A DNA stretch of 56,446 nucleotides, taken from assembly GCA_017471045.1 (NCBI GenBank), contig JAFUWZ010000039.1:1-56446 (forward strand), read 5' to 3'. A program made the translations under genes and the position numbers. A model generated the notes under the pieces. It worked only from the letters and a program-made list of their open reading frames with translations, did no database searches and was not told where the DNA came from. This DNA comes from Bacteroidales bacterium (lineage in GTDB: Bacteria > Bacteroidota > Bacteroidia > Bacteroidales > UBA932). Positions 34,845 to 45,471 of this stretch are shown in pieces. The stretch's first letter is position 1; the number at the start of each line of letters is the position of its first letter.

Positions 34845-36536
34845 ATGCGCATCAAGCCGCTCCTCGTCTCGCTCCTGCTTTCCGTCCTCCTTCCGCCCGC
34901 CATCCGGGGCGAAGGCAAGGACGTCTACCTGGACCTGATGCAGACAGCCGTCCAGGCCTATTCGCCCGAACATATCCGCGCCTACTATGAGGAGGTGGAT
35001 GCCCACGGGATCAAAGAACATGGCTTTGCCCGCCTGACGGCCAACCTGGGCATCTTGATCGCCCATAGCCGAATGAGCGAGTACCAAGATAGCTTCGTCC
35101 ACATGATGGACCTCTGCACCCGGGAGATCCCCATCGCCCGGCAGCGGAACGCCGGCCATGGGGAAGTCGGCAACGATTTCGCCGTCAAGGAGATCTGCTG
35201 CTGCATCCTGGAGGTGGAGAAGGCCGGATTCCTTCCGAAGGAGAAAACGGACGGGTGGCGCAGCGCCCTCGCGGACATGAAAGCGGACGATATCTACAGC
35301 GTCCGCCCGCCGGTCGGAGACAAAACCGCCCGCAACTGGTGTGTCTTCGGCTCCGCCAGCGAATGTGCCCGCATCATGGCCGGGATCGGCGGAGACCGTT
35401 CCTTCGCGGACAAATACCTGCAGGACCAACTGCGTTTTTTCGACGAGAACGGCATGTACCGGGACCCGCATCAACCGATGGTGTATGACCTGGTGACCCG
35501 CCTGCAGTACATGTTCGCTTTGTACAGCGGTTACGACGGGCCGGCCCGGGAAGGGATCGAAGAGCAGCTGCTCCGATCCGCCCCCCTGACCCTCCAGCTC
35601 CAGTCTGTGACCGGAGAGATCCCTTACGGCGGCCGCAGCAACCAGTTCCTGCACAACGAAACCTTCTATGCCGCCGTCTGCGAGTACTATGCCCGATGGA
35701 TGAAGGAGCGCGGACAGCTGGAGATGGCCGCCCGTTTCAAGGCAGCCGCCGCCCGCGCCGTCGCCTCACTCCGGTACTGGACGGACCAGAAGCCGATCCG
35801 CCATGTCAAAAACCGCTACCCCGTCGAGTCCGGCTACGGCTGTGAACGCTACGCCTATTTCAATAAATATATGGTTACGATGGGATCCTGGGCCTATCTG
35901 GCCTATCTCTTCGCGGACGAGGAAATCGTCCCGGCCACGAGCCCCGAAAAAGCGTTTACGCTCGTGACGACGCCCGACTTCCACCAGATCCTTATGCACG
36001 CCGGCCAATACACGGTGCAGCTGGACTGGGACGCCGAGGGGAGCTACGACTCCAGCGGCATCGGACGCATCCAGAAGGCAGGAGCCCCTCCCGTCATAGC
36101 GTTGGCATCCCCCTGCCCGGCGCAAAAGCCCAGTTACACGCTCGACCTCCGGAATCCGGGGCCATTAGCCCTGTCCCCGCTCTGGGATAAGTACGAAATC
36201 GTCAGCGCCCGGACCGGCTGCGTCATCCTCACGGACGGACAGTCCACCTGGACCAGCCGCCTGTCCCGAAGGGGCCTCAAGATGACCCTCAAGGGCAAAG
36301 GCGATCAGGCCTTGACGCTGCCCGCCTTCGCCTTTGACGGTGAAAGCCGGACCCGGATCGACTGCGACGGGAAGTCCCTTACCATCTGCTTCAACGGCTG
36401 GCAGTGCCGCTACACCACCAACGGCACCATCACCCCGACCGGACTCGAATATGCCAACCGCAACGGGCACCTGCTCCGCTACGACGCGACCGGATCGGAG
36501 CGTCTCGTCATCCGCGTCCGGATCCGGAAAGAGTAA
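34845..36536 (+). CDS. Secreted alpha-toroid protein of unknown function
   Basis: 563 residues with a Sec-type signal ending near residue 22 (LLPPAIRGEG), without a lipobox. Residues 25-360 are mainly helical with paired-helix repeats and motifs ARNWCVFGSASECARIMAG, GEIPYGGRSNQFLHNETF and GYGCERYAYFNKYMVTMGSW, which are in the style of (alpha/alpha)6 glycosidases or lyases. Residues 370-563 look like beta-sheet, as in polysaccharide lyase C-terminal sandwiches. I cannot name a family. It starts 11 bases after the kinase stop, so it belongs with hexosamine use. The glycine/histidine/asparagine-rich loops at 230-250 are candidates for the active site. Confidence 0.7.
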   Translation: MRIKPLLVSLLLSVLLPPAIRGEGKDVYLDLMQTAVQAYSPEHIRAYYEEVDAHGIKEHGFARLTANLGILIAHSRMSEYQDSFVHMMDLCTREIPIARQRNAGHGEVGNDFAVKEICCCILEVEKAGFLPKEKTDGWRSALADMKADDIYSVRPPVGDKTARNWCVFGSASECARIMAGIGGDRSFADKYLQDQLRFFDENGMYRDPHQPMVYDLVTRLQYMFALYSGYDGPAREGIEEQLLRSAPLTLQLQSVTGEIPYGGRSNQFLHNETFYAAVCEYYARWMKERGQLEMAARFKAAAARAVASLRYWTDQKPIRHVKNRYPVESGYGCERYAYFNKYMVTMGSWAYLAYLFADEEIVPATSPEKAFTLVTTPDFHQILMHAGQYTVQLDWDAEGSYDSSGIGRIQKAGAPPVIALASPCPAQKPSYTLDLRNPGPLALSPLWDKYEIVSARTGCVILTDGQSTWTSRLSRRGLKMTLKGKGDQALTLPAFAFDGESRTRIDCDGKSLTICFNGWQCRYTTNGTITPTGLEYANRNGHLLRYDATGSERLVIRVRIRKE

Positions 36537-36574
36537 AAAAAAATGAGCGTTGACCCTCGCGGGCGAACACTCAT
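36535..36574 (-). terminator. Terminator of the small RNA
   Basis: On the minus strand ATGAGTGTT pairs with AACGCTCAT (one G-U pair) around a GC-rich loop and is followed by nine T. The matching plus strand position is a C.A mismatch, so folding favours the leftward transcript. It may also mark the end of the rightward toroid gene. Confidence 0.75.
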
Positions 36575-36654
36575 ACTTACCACATAATTAATAACACTAA
36601 AACTAATAACCAAAGAGGCTGACGGGTGCAGAACGCATCACTTGCTCAACCCCA
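36535..36654 (-). ncRNA. Probable small RNA of about 120 nt
   Basis: A transcription unit with no sizeable gene: a full promoter (36658-36688) predicts a start near 36654, and an intrinsic terminator ends the transcript at 36535-36543. The only reading frame in it is an 11-codon ATG-TAG stretch (36603-36638, peptide MRSAPVSLFGY), which could be chance or a tiny peptide. The transcript ends against the stop codon of the convergent toroid gene. No match to SRP RNA, tmRNA or 6S RNA is seen. It could be a trans-acting small RNA or a peptide-encoding one. Confidence 0.55.
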
Positions 36655-36657
36655 ATA

Positions 36658-36688
36658 CAAAGGTACGACAATAATTTAATTGTGCAAA
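36658..36688 (-). promoter_or_regulatory. Promoter of the small RNA
   Basis: The minus strand shows TTTG (36685-36688), 19 bases, TACCTTTG (36658-36665): an exact consensus with no leftward protein gene downstream. Confidence 0.75.
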
Positions 36689-36839
36689 TTATTTTTAAAC
36701 TTTTTTTGCAATATTTTTAATTAACAAATCATAAGTAACTGGAAACAGGCTTTGAACGATACGAATCGGCCTCTTCGACCAGAAAGCCCACCACGCAGAA
36801 CCCAATCACTTTCGAACTCTCACATCCTTATATATATCC
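36689..36839. other. AT-rich spacer upstream of the L,D-transpeptidase-like gene
   Basis: Long T- and A-runs (36691-36725) and no gene. No clear rightward TAnnTTTG box is found; a TTTG at about 36753-36757 lacks the TA. The promoter of the downstream gene is therefore not identified. Confidence 0.4.
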
Positions 36840-37496
36840 ATGACGAATCTATTTCGCACCTTGACAGCCCTATGCACCTTGCTGGCCCTGGTCTCTTGCA
36901 CAGTCCCTGCCGGCCAGGAGCCTTGGCGCAGCATTCTTGGGCACTACCACGAAGATCCGGGGGTCCGGGAGCTGCTCCTCGTCCAATGCGACGAAGGAAG
37001 CAACGCCACGGTTTTCTACTATCAGAAAACGGGCGGGACGCAGCGCTGGAAGCTACGCGGAAAGGGCGATGCTTTCATCGGCAAAAACGGCCTGGGAAAG
37101 AAACGCGAGGGAGACGCCAAGACACCGGAAGGCGATTTCAGCGTTCTGACCGCCTTCGGAATCTTGCCAGATCCGGGCACGGCCCTCCCCTGGCTTCCCG
37201 TCACAAGCTCGACTTTCGCCTGCGACGAAGAAGGGCCCTACTATAACCGGATCATCGACACCGTTGCAACGCATCACGCCTGCCGCGGAGAAGATATGTT
37301 CCACACCGCCCCCGAATACAACTACGGCCTTGCACTGGACTACAATGCCGAAGGACTCTGGCCGGACGGATCCGCCATCTTCTTCCACTGCAGGGGCGCC
37401 AAGACTTGGACCGGCGGCTGCATCGCCGTAGACGAAGCCTTCCTGCGCCACATCCTGACGACCGCCCGCCCCGGCCTCCGCGTCATCATCCATTAA
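36840..37496 (+). CDS. L,D-transpeptidase (YkuD)-like lipoprotein
   Basis: 218 residues. The signal ends at Cys20 (LALVSC). The core carries GKNGLGKKREGDAKTPEGDF, the N-terminal block of YkuD domains of the ErfK/YafK sort, and the catalytic His and Cys region FFHCRGAKTWTGGCIAVDE, with Cys in GGCIAV in place of the more usual SHGCIR. It may crosslink peptidoglycan or attach proteins to it in the periplasm. It is single, between the small RNA spacer and a long bidirectional hairpin. Confidence 0.85.
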   Translation: MTNLFRTLTALCTLLALVSCTVPAGQEPWRSILGHYHEDPGVRELLLVQCDEGSNATVFYYQKTGGTQRWKLRGKGDAFIGKNGLGKKREGDAKTPEGDFSVLTAFGILPDPGTALPWLPVTSSTFACDEEGPYYNRIIDTVATHHACRGEDMFHTAPEYNYGLALDYNAEGLWPDGSAIFFHCRGAKTWTGGCIAVDEAFLRHILTTARPGLRVIIH

Positions 37497-37548
37497 CCGT
37501 CCGCACGAGACATTGCGAACTTCCGCGCCACGCCCACGTCAAAACGCA

Positions 37549-37626
37549 GCGCAGGCGCACAAAAAATCCGGATGCAAAAAAGTACCCTTTCGGGGAATGC
37601 ATCCGGATTTTTTGTGCCGCCTGCGC
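37549..37626. terminator. Long bidirectional hairpin between ldt-like gene and eno
   Basis: Two arms (37549-37576 and 37598-37626) pair over about 28 bp with a single inserted G; the inner part is a classical bidirectional terminator, A6-TCCGGATGCA ... TGCATCCGGA-T6, and the loop contains a smaller CCC/GGG stem. It lies between convergent genes (stops at 37496 and 37641). The extra 12-bp GC-rich outer stem is longer than a terminator needs. Confidence 0.8.
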
Positions 37627-37640
37627 GGGAATACCGCGGA

Positions 37641-40483
<2,843 letters not shown>

Positions 40484-40509
40484 ACTTGCGATAGGAATAA
40501 TACGGGATA

Positions 40510-40567
40510 CAAAAGTAGGCTTTTTTTCCTTTTTTTGCAACGGTCATTCCCGTTTTATCTATATTTG
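40510..40567. promoter_or_regulatory. Divergent promoters sharing a TTGCAA -33 element
   Basis: The palindrome TTGCAA (40535-40540) gives a TTG on both strands. Leftward it is 20 bases from TACTTTTG (40510-40517), for the DUF1846 gene; rightward it is 22 bases from TATATTTG (40560-40567), for the fimbrillin-like/lipase gene. The rightward -7 box is five bases from the ATG at 40573, implying a leaderless mRNA. Confidence 0.7.
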
Positions 40568-40572
40568 CAAGG

Positions 40573-42471
40573 ATGAAAAAAACAATTTACTTATTTCTCG
40601 CGTCGCTCCTGCTCAATGCCTGCGTGCGCGAGGTTCTGGTCCCGCCGGCGGGGCCATCGGAAGACGGCCTGGTCGAAAAGACCTGGACCGTCCGTTTCGG
40701 AGACGGGACCCGCGCCACACTGGATGAGGACTTGTACCCGGTCTGGGAAGTCGGCGAACGCCTGTCCGTCTATGATCCCACCATCGGAAGCGGCCGCGTC
40801 TTCACCGTCTCGGAAGTCAACGGTCACTCTGCCGTCATCACAGGACGGATCAGCGACGGCGTGACTCTCTTCGACGCCATCTACCCCTCCAAAAGCGCCG
40901 GCGCCTGGGCCCCGGACGGGACCAACCGGGCCAAACTCCCGGCCGTCCAGAGCATCCCTGCCGGCCGGAATATCTGCCCCGACGTGCTGGTCTCCACCGC
41001 CCACAGCGACCACCCGGAAGAGAGCATCCTCTTCCACAACGCCGTTTCCCTGCTCAGATTCAGACTCGACCGCAGCGACCTGTCCACTGTCCGCTTTGAC
41101 CTCGACGGCGCTGTGCCTCAGTCCTATACGGTAGCCTCCGAAGAAGGGCCTTTCTCCCCCGGCGAATACTACCTCGCCGTTGATCCCGGCACTTATTCCG
41201 GCGTCCGCGTCACCTGCGAGACGGGATTCGATTTTGAATACAGCAAGTCCTCCACCCGGACGCTGGAAGCCTCCCAAGGCGGACTGCTCCATCTCGGCCT
41301 CGTCTCGGACGGAGCGCGGAAACGCGCCTATGCCGTCACCGGCGAAAAGGCCTATGCCAGCCTGCAGGCGCTGATCGACGAGACGGGCATCTTCTCCGGC
41401 CTCACCGGGCTCCTGCAGATCTTTGCCAATGCGATGGTCAACAGCGCTTTCCCGGAGCGAAGCCAGGCGGTACGTGCTTTCAACCTCACCCACCCTTCCG
41501 CCGATCCGCAAGGCCGTCCCGTCACCCTTTCGGCCCGGGTCTATGTCCCGGAATCCGCGCTCGACGGCACGAAGCCCCTGGAAGGCATCGCCATCGCCAA
41601 CCACGGCACCATCGCGTCCAACGCCGAATGTCCGACGATGTCGGGGGATTTCGAGGCCATGTTCGCCTGGCGGAACTATGCGATCGTGATGCCCGACTAC
41701 TACGGGTTCGGCGCCAGCCAGGACCGCCCGCAGGCATTCCTGGACTGGGAGACGACCGCGCGGGGCAGCCTCGACGCCTATTTCGCCACGCTCCAACTGC
41801 TGCAGGACCGCGACGTCACCGCCGGACCGGTGCGGTTCAACTACGGGTACTCGCAGGGCGGATTCAACACCATCGCCAACCTGCGCTACCTCGCCGAGCA
41901 TCCGGACCTGGACCTGTCCTTCACCAAGTCTTTTGCAGGGGGCGGGCCCTTCGATGTACCCCAGACCTGGGACAGCTACCTGACCGGCAGTTTCAGCAAC
42001 GCCATCGGCTTCATCCCCCTGACCCTGGTCAGCATGAACGAGTCCCAGCAGCTGGGCCTGGACTACGCCACGCTGTTCAAGGGAACGCTGCTTGCCAACT
42101 GGCGCGAGTGGATCCTGACCAAGAAATACAGCCTCGGTACCATCAACAGCAAGATCGGCAGCGCCAAGATCCCGGACATCCTGACGGAAGACCTCGTCGC
42201 CGGACAGGGCCCGTCTTATGCCGCCATCATGGGAACGGCGGCCCGCTACTCGCTGACTTCCGGCTGGAAGCCGGCCTCCGGCAACCGGATCTACCTCTCG
42301 CATTCCACGCAGGATGACATCGTCCCCTATGCCAACTACACGAAGATGAAGAGCTTCCTGGAGAGGGCCGCGACGGACTGCGAGCTGCACTGGAGCAACC
42401 TGTCGGGAGATCATGTCACCGCTTGCATCTACTTCATCATCAACACTTCGGGCGAATGGAACACACGATAG
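40573..42471 (+). CDS. Lipoprotein with fimbrillin-like N-terminal domain and secretory-lipase-like hydrolase domain
   Basis: 632 residues. The signal ends at Cys17 (LLLNAC). Residues 35-245 have the pattern of Bacteroidales fimbrillin-like (Mfa-type) domains: TRATLDEDLYPVWEVGERLSVYD, VNGHSAVITGRI, FDAIYPSK. Residues 295-632 are an alpha/beta hydrolase of the secretory lipase sort, with the nucleophile elbow GYSQGG (Ser427), Asp in HSTQDDIVPY and His in GDHVTACIYF. An ester-cleaving enzyme displayed at the surface through an adhesin-like module is the simplest reading. A 45-residue gene overlaps its 3' end. Confidence 0.8.
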   Translation: MKKTIYLFLASLLLNACVREVLVPPAGPSEDGLVEKTWTVRFGDGTRATLDEDLYPVWEVGERLSVYDPTIGSGRVFTVSEVNGHSAVITGRISDGVTLFDAIYPSKSAGAWAPDGTNRAKLPAVQSIPAGRNICPDVLVSTAHSDHPEESILFHNAVSLLRFRLDRSDLSTVRFDLDGAVPQSYTVASEEGPFSPGEYYLAVDPGTYSGVRVTCETGFDFEYSKSSTRTLEASQGGLLHLGLVSDGARKRAYAVTGEKAYASLQALIDETGIFSGLTGLLQIFANAMVNSAFPERSQAVRAFNLTHPSADPQGRPVTLSARVYVPESALDGTKPLEGIAIANHGTIASNAECPTMSGDFEAMFAWRNYAIVMPDYYGFGASQDRPQAFLDWETTARGSLDAYFATLQLLQDRDVTAGPVRFNYGYSQGGFNTIANLRYLAEHPDLDLSFTKSFAGGGPFDVPQTWDSYLTGSFSNAIGFIPLTLVSMNESQQLGLDYATLFKGTLLANWREWILTKKYSLGTINSKIGSAKIPDILTEDLVAGQGPSYAAIMGTAARYSLTSGWKPASGNRIYLSHSTQDDIVPYANYTKMKSFLERAATDCELHWSNLSGDHVTACIYFIINTSGEWNTR

Positions 42472-42593
42472 AGACACCGGTTTACCAGCGGCCTGAGGCC
42501 GAATGCCTGCCCCTGCAGGCCGCTTCCGTCCTGTGCATCAGCACGGGGACCGAACCGTTCGACGACCACGGAAACTATGACTGGGGGGCCTGA
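42456..42593 (+). CDS. Small 45-residue protein overlapping the lipase gene
   Basis: An ATG at 42456, inside the last codons of the lipoprotein gene in another frame, opens a 45-codon frame that ends TGA at 42591-42593. The peptide has PEAECLPLQAASVLCIST in the middle and ends in the acidic-aromatic tail DDHGNYDWGA. Short proteins with this kind of C-terminal tail often follow fimbrillin-like lipoprotein genes in Bacteroidales, from my memory of such loci. The function is unknown. The overlap suggests translational coupling. Confidence 0.55.
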   Translation: MEHTIETPVYQRPEAECLPLQAASVLCISTGTEPFDDHGNYDWGA

Positions 42594-42618
42594 AGAGACC
42601 CCGGCACAACGATTTGAT

Positions 42619-43062
42619 ATGGCACACGACATCCAATTGAGACTGCCGGAAGGATGGCAGAAAGAGACCGAAACCTACGAAGACGAGAGCGGCGCCGAGA
42701 TTGCTCATCTTGAGGCGCACCGGTACAACGCCGCGGCGAAGCGGGACGAGGGGTACATCGACATCTATGTCGGTCCCCTGCCCGAAGATACGACAGCCCA
42801 GGACCAGGCGCTGTCCAACTATGCGGACATCGTGGGCTTCGACGACGATGATCCGGAGGATTTCAATCCGATCGCGACAATCCAGTTCAACGGCAAGAAG
42901 GCATACGGCTTCGACGCCTTTTTCGAGGACGAGAGTCCGATGATGTTTCTCGCGCAGGAGGTCAAGGGCGGCGTACTGGCGCTGATCCTGGTCGCCGGGT
43001 CCGACGACGAGCGCCTGCAGACCGCGCTCGCGCTCGTCGAGCGCGGTCTGTGCGTGCACTGA
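42619..43062 (+). CDS. Conserved-looking hypothetical cytosolic protein
   Basis: 147 residues from the ATG at 42619; an upstream in-frame ATG at 42577 overlaps the 45-residue gene and is less likely. No signal or membrane segment. It is acidic (DDDDPEDF near residue 80) with alternating strands (IQLRLPEGWQKETETY, AYGFDAFFEDESPMMFLAQEV, LALILVAG), which suggests a small alpha/beta fold like those of immunity or secretion-chaperone proteins, but no family is recognised. It follows the lipase and small gene in the same direction. Confidence 0.6.
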   Translation: MAHDIQLRLPEGWQKETETYEDESGAEIAHLEAHRYNAAAKRDEGYIDIYVGPLPEDTTAQDQALSNYADIVGFDDDDPEDFNPIATIQFNGKKAYGFDAFFEDESPMMFLAQEVKGGVLALILVAGSDDERLQTALALVERGLCVH

Positions 43063-43113
43063 TACGCGCAGCGGCGTTGCACTAGCCCAGTCAGCCCGCC
43101 GCAGCCATGAGCC

Positions 43114-45468
43114 TCACCGCAGTGCCGCCGCGTAGCCGCGGAAGAGCGCGTCGGTCGGACCGAAACGGGCGATGTAATCGCCGTTCAGCCAGGTCGCAAA
43201 GGTCGTAACGTCACAGGCGCCCAGACTCCGGTACAGAGCCGCATCGCGCGCGACCTGCGCCGGGTCGAAAACGAGCGGGACCAGATGGGCTTTCTTCCAA
43301 CGCGCCTGCATCGACTCATCCAGCCAATACTCCAGGATATGCTGCGTCGCCGGCGGGAAGGCCAGCAGATTGTCCTGGAGGGCCGTCAGTTCCGCTTCCG
43401 GCAGCGGATCTGCATAATCCCGCAGGATCGGCGCGTACTCCAGAAAAACGCCCTCCTGTGCCCGCACCTGGCTTGGAGCAGGCAGCGTTTGGTGATAAGC
43501 CAGGTGGGCAAGCGTCGCCTCGGGGTCATATTCGCGCAGCATCGCAAGGAGGCGGTTCTCGAAGATCAAGGTCTGCTCCGACGGCGAAAAGGGGGCGCAC
43601 TGCGGGCAGTGGCAGTATTTGTGCTGCTTATCGTCCGGCCACAGATAGTAGCGGTGCGTCGTCGGACGCATCCAGCCCAGCAGGCGCTCCAACTGCGGGC
43701 GCATCGCCTCCAGCGCCTCCCGGGAAGTGAAGCAGAAATTGTGATCTGCGATCCGCGCCCCAGCCTCGTCCATCCGGAAAAACGCCGGATGCGACTCGAA
43801 GAGGCTGCGGGGCAGCAGCGTCTCAAGGGCGTGCAGTTCGTATTCCACGTCCACGCCTTTCCGCTCGCAGAGGCGCAGGAAATCCCGTCCCGCCGCGCTG
43901 CGGATGAACGTCTCCAGCGTATCGACCGGATCATTGGACGTCGCGGCATGCAAACCGATGACATCCAGGCCGGCCTGATCGATGCGCCGCTCCCACTCTT
44001 CCAGTCCGAGCGAGAGGATATCATCCGGATAGACCACGACACCCTTCCGCTGCGGGGCCGGCTTCATCCGGCAAGGCAAGAACACCTTGGGCTGGTGGAA
44101 GTCCGGCGAGACATCATCCGTCGGGACCAGGGAGTACCACAGCATTTCCCCGCCGGGCGCCGTTTCCCCTTGGAAAACGCCGATCCAGCAGCCCTGGTCC
44201 GGTTTCAGTCCCAGGCGGCGGAGTTCCTCCAAAGCGACACTGCCGCCCACCCGGTAGCCCCAGGGCGTGATCTCAGAGCGGATATCGAGCGTCTCGAAAT
44301 CCCAGTCGAAATCGAACTGGCGGTAGAACTGCGCCTTATAGTCCATGACCCGGCCCATCGCGTCGATCTCCGCGCAGAAGTAGGGCTGCTCCAGCGCCGC
44401 ATCCGCGGCGAAAAAGATCTCCACCCGGTCCTCCGGATCCACGTCCCGCTCTTTCGTGAACGGCTCGGTCAGCATCAAGGTCGAGTCACTTACCTCGAAA
44501 CGGAAGAAAAAGCGCTCCGCCGTGCAGTGCGCATCAAAGCGCGTATCATTGTCGAGCCCGCTCCAGGGCGCATGCAGTCCCAGGGAAGAGAAGCCCGATC
44601 CGACATTGACCGGATCCACCCTGATTTGATATGCATCCATCAGACACTGTCTTGCCTGCTTGCTTTGTTCCTTCCCTGGCTGAAGCATGTCAAAGGCATG
44701 GACGTTCCCCGGATAGACATCCACGCTGGCTTCTACGCCTGCTTCCTGAAGATTCCGCACATACGAGAGCGTCTCCTCATAAAAGGGTTCACCCTCACAG
44801 ACAAAAGTGTAGCATGGCGGCAGGCCCGCATAGTCTGTTTCCCGCGCGGGAGATGAGTATTTGCTCACGGAGTCAGTACCATAGGCATCGCCCAGATAAT
44901 GTCGCCAGCCCCAGTGATTACGCTTTGTATTCCATACACGTCCGTGATTATCAGCCGATGAAGGAGTATCCTCACAGTCCAGCATGGGATACAGAGGCAG
45001 TTGCAGGGCAATGGGGATCTCTCCCTTGTCGCGGGCGTAGATACACAAAGCGACGGCCAGCCCTCCTCCTGCACTCTCCCCTCCCACGACAATGCGATCC
45101 CGGTCGATGCCGAGTTCATCGGCATGTCCAAACATCCACTCCAGTGCCGCGTAACAGTCATCCAGTGCCGCAGGATAAGACGATTGCCACGCCAGCCGAT
45201 AGTCCGGGAACACAACCACGGCTCCCGTCTCCGCCAGCATGGGGGCGACGGTCATCCCAAGCATATAAGTCCCGCCCAGCATGTACCCGCCTCCGTGAAT
45301 CCAAAGGATTCCGGGAGCCGGCCCCGGGATCCCGTTGGGCCGGAGGACTTTCATCTTCATCTGCCTCCCCTCCGCAGCAATGCGCACCGTACGCGAAGAG
45401 TAGCCTTTCCCGGGACAGGAAATGGCGGCAAGGATGGCAAGGGAAAAAGTGATGAGACGTAGGGACAT
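43114..45468 (-). CDS. Three-domain esterase / CBM9-like / DUF4838-like lipoprotein
   Basis: 784 residues. The signal ends at Cys18 (LAAISC). Residues 25-280 are an HSL-type alpha/beta hydrolase with HGGG (58-61), nucleophile GESAGG (Ser132) and catalytic His257 in GNVHAFD. Residues 285-455 resemble family 9 carbohydrate-binding modules (RFFFRFEVSD, DRVEIFFAAD, WGYRVGGSVALEEL). Residues 465-760 resemble DUF4838, with the hallmark YYLWPDDKQHKYCHCPQC. A carbohydrate esterase that deacylates a polysaccharide is likely. The esterase part has visibly lower GC than the rest. It starts three bases after a truncated carbonic anhydrase fragment. Confidence 0.8.
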   Translation of the reverse strand: MSLRLITFSLAILAAISCPGKGYSSRTVRIAAEGRQMKMKVLRPNGIPGPAPGILWIHGGGYMLGGTYMLGMTVAPMLAETGAVVVFPDYRLAWQSSYPAALDDCYAALEWMFGHADELGIDRDRIVVGGESAGGGLAVALCIYARDKGEIPIALQLPLYPMLDCEDTPSSADNHGRVWNTKRNHWGWRHYLGDAYGTDSVSKYSSPARETDYAGLPPCYTFVCEGEPFYEETLSYVRNLQEAGVEASVDVYPGNVHAFDMLQPGKEQSKQARQCLMDAYQIRVDPVNVGSGFSSLGLHAPWSGLDNDTRFDAHCTAERFFFRFEVSDSTLMLTEPFTKERDVDPEDRVEIFFAADAALEQPYFCAEIDAMGRVMDYKAQFYRQFDFDWDFETLDIRSEITPWGYRVGGSVALEELRRLGLKPDQGCWIGVFQGETAPGGEMLWYSLVPTDDVSPDFHQPKVFLPCRMKPAPQRKGVVVYPDDILSLGLEEWERRIDQAGLDVIGLHAATSNDPVDTLETFIRSAAGRDFLRLCERKGVDVEYELHALETLLPRSLFESHPAFFRMDEAGARIADHNFCFTSREALEAMRPQLERLLGWMRPTTHRYYLWPDDKQHKYCHCPQCAPFSPSEQTLIFENRLLAMLREYDPEATLAHLAYHQTLPAPSQVRAQEGVFLEYAPILRDYADPLPEAELTALQDNLLAFPPATQHILEYWLDESMQARWKKAHLVPLVFDPAQVARDAALYRSLGACDVTTFATWLNGDYIARFGPTDALFRGYAAALR

Positions 45469-45471
45469 GCG

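Noticed and set aside
36603-36638. The 11-codon frame within the small RNA as a definite leader peptide gene
   Set aside because: Too short to support by sequence alone and no leftward gene lies downstream to be attenuated; kept only as a note on the small RNA.
40591-42477. A 628-codon minus-strand frame opposite the fimbrillin-like/lipase gene
   Set aside because: Antisense shadow; the plus strand has promoter, lipobox and catalytic motifs.
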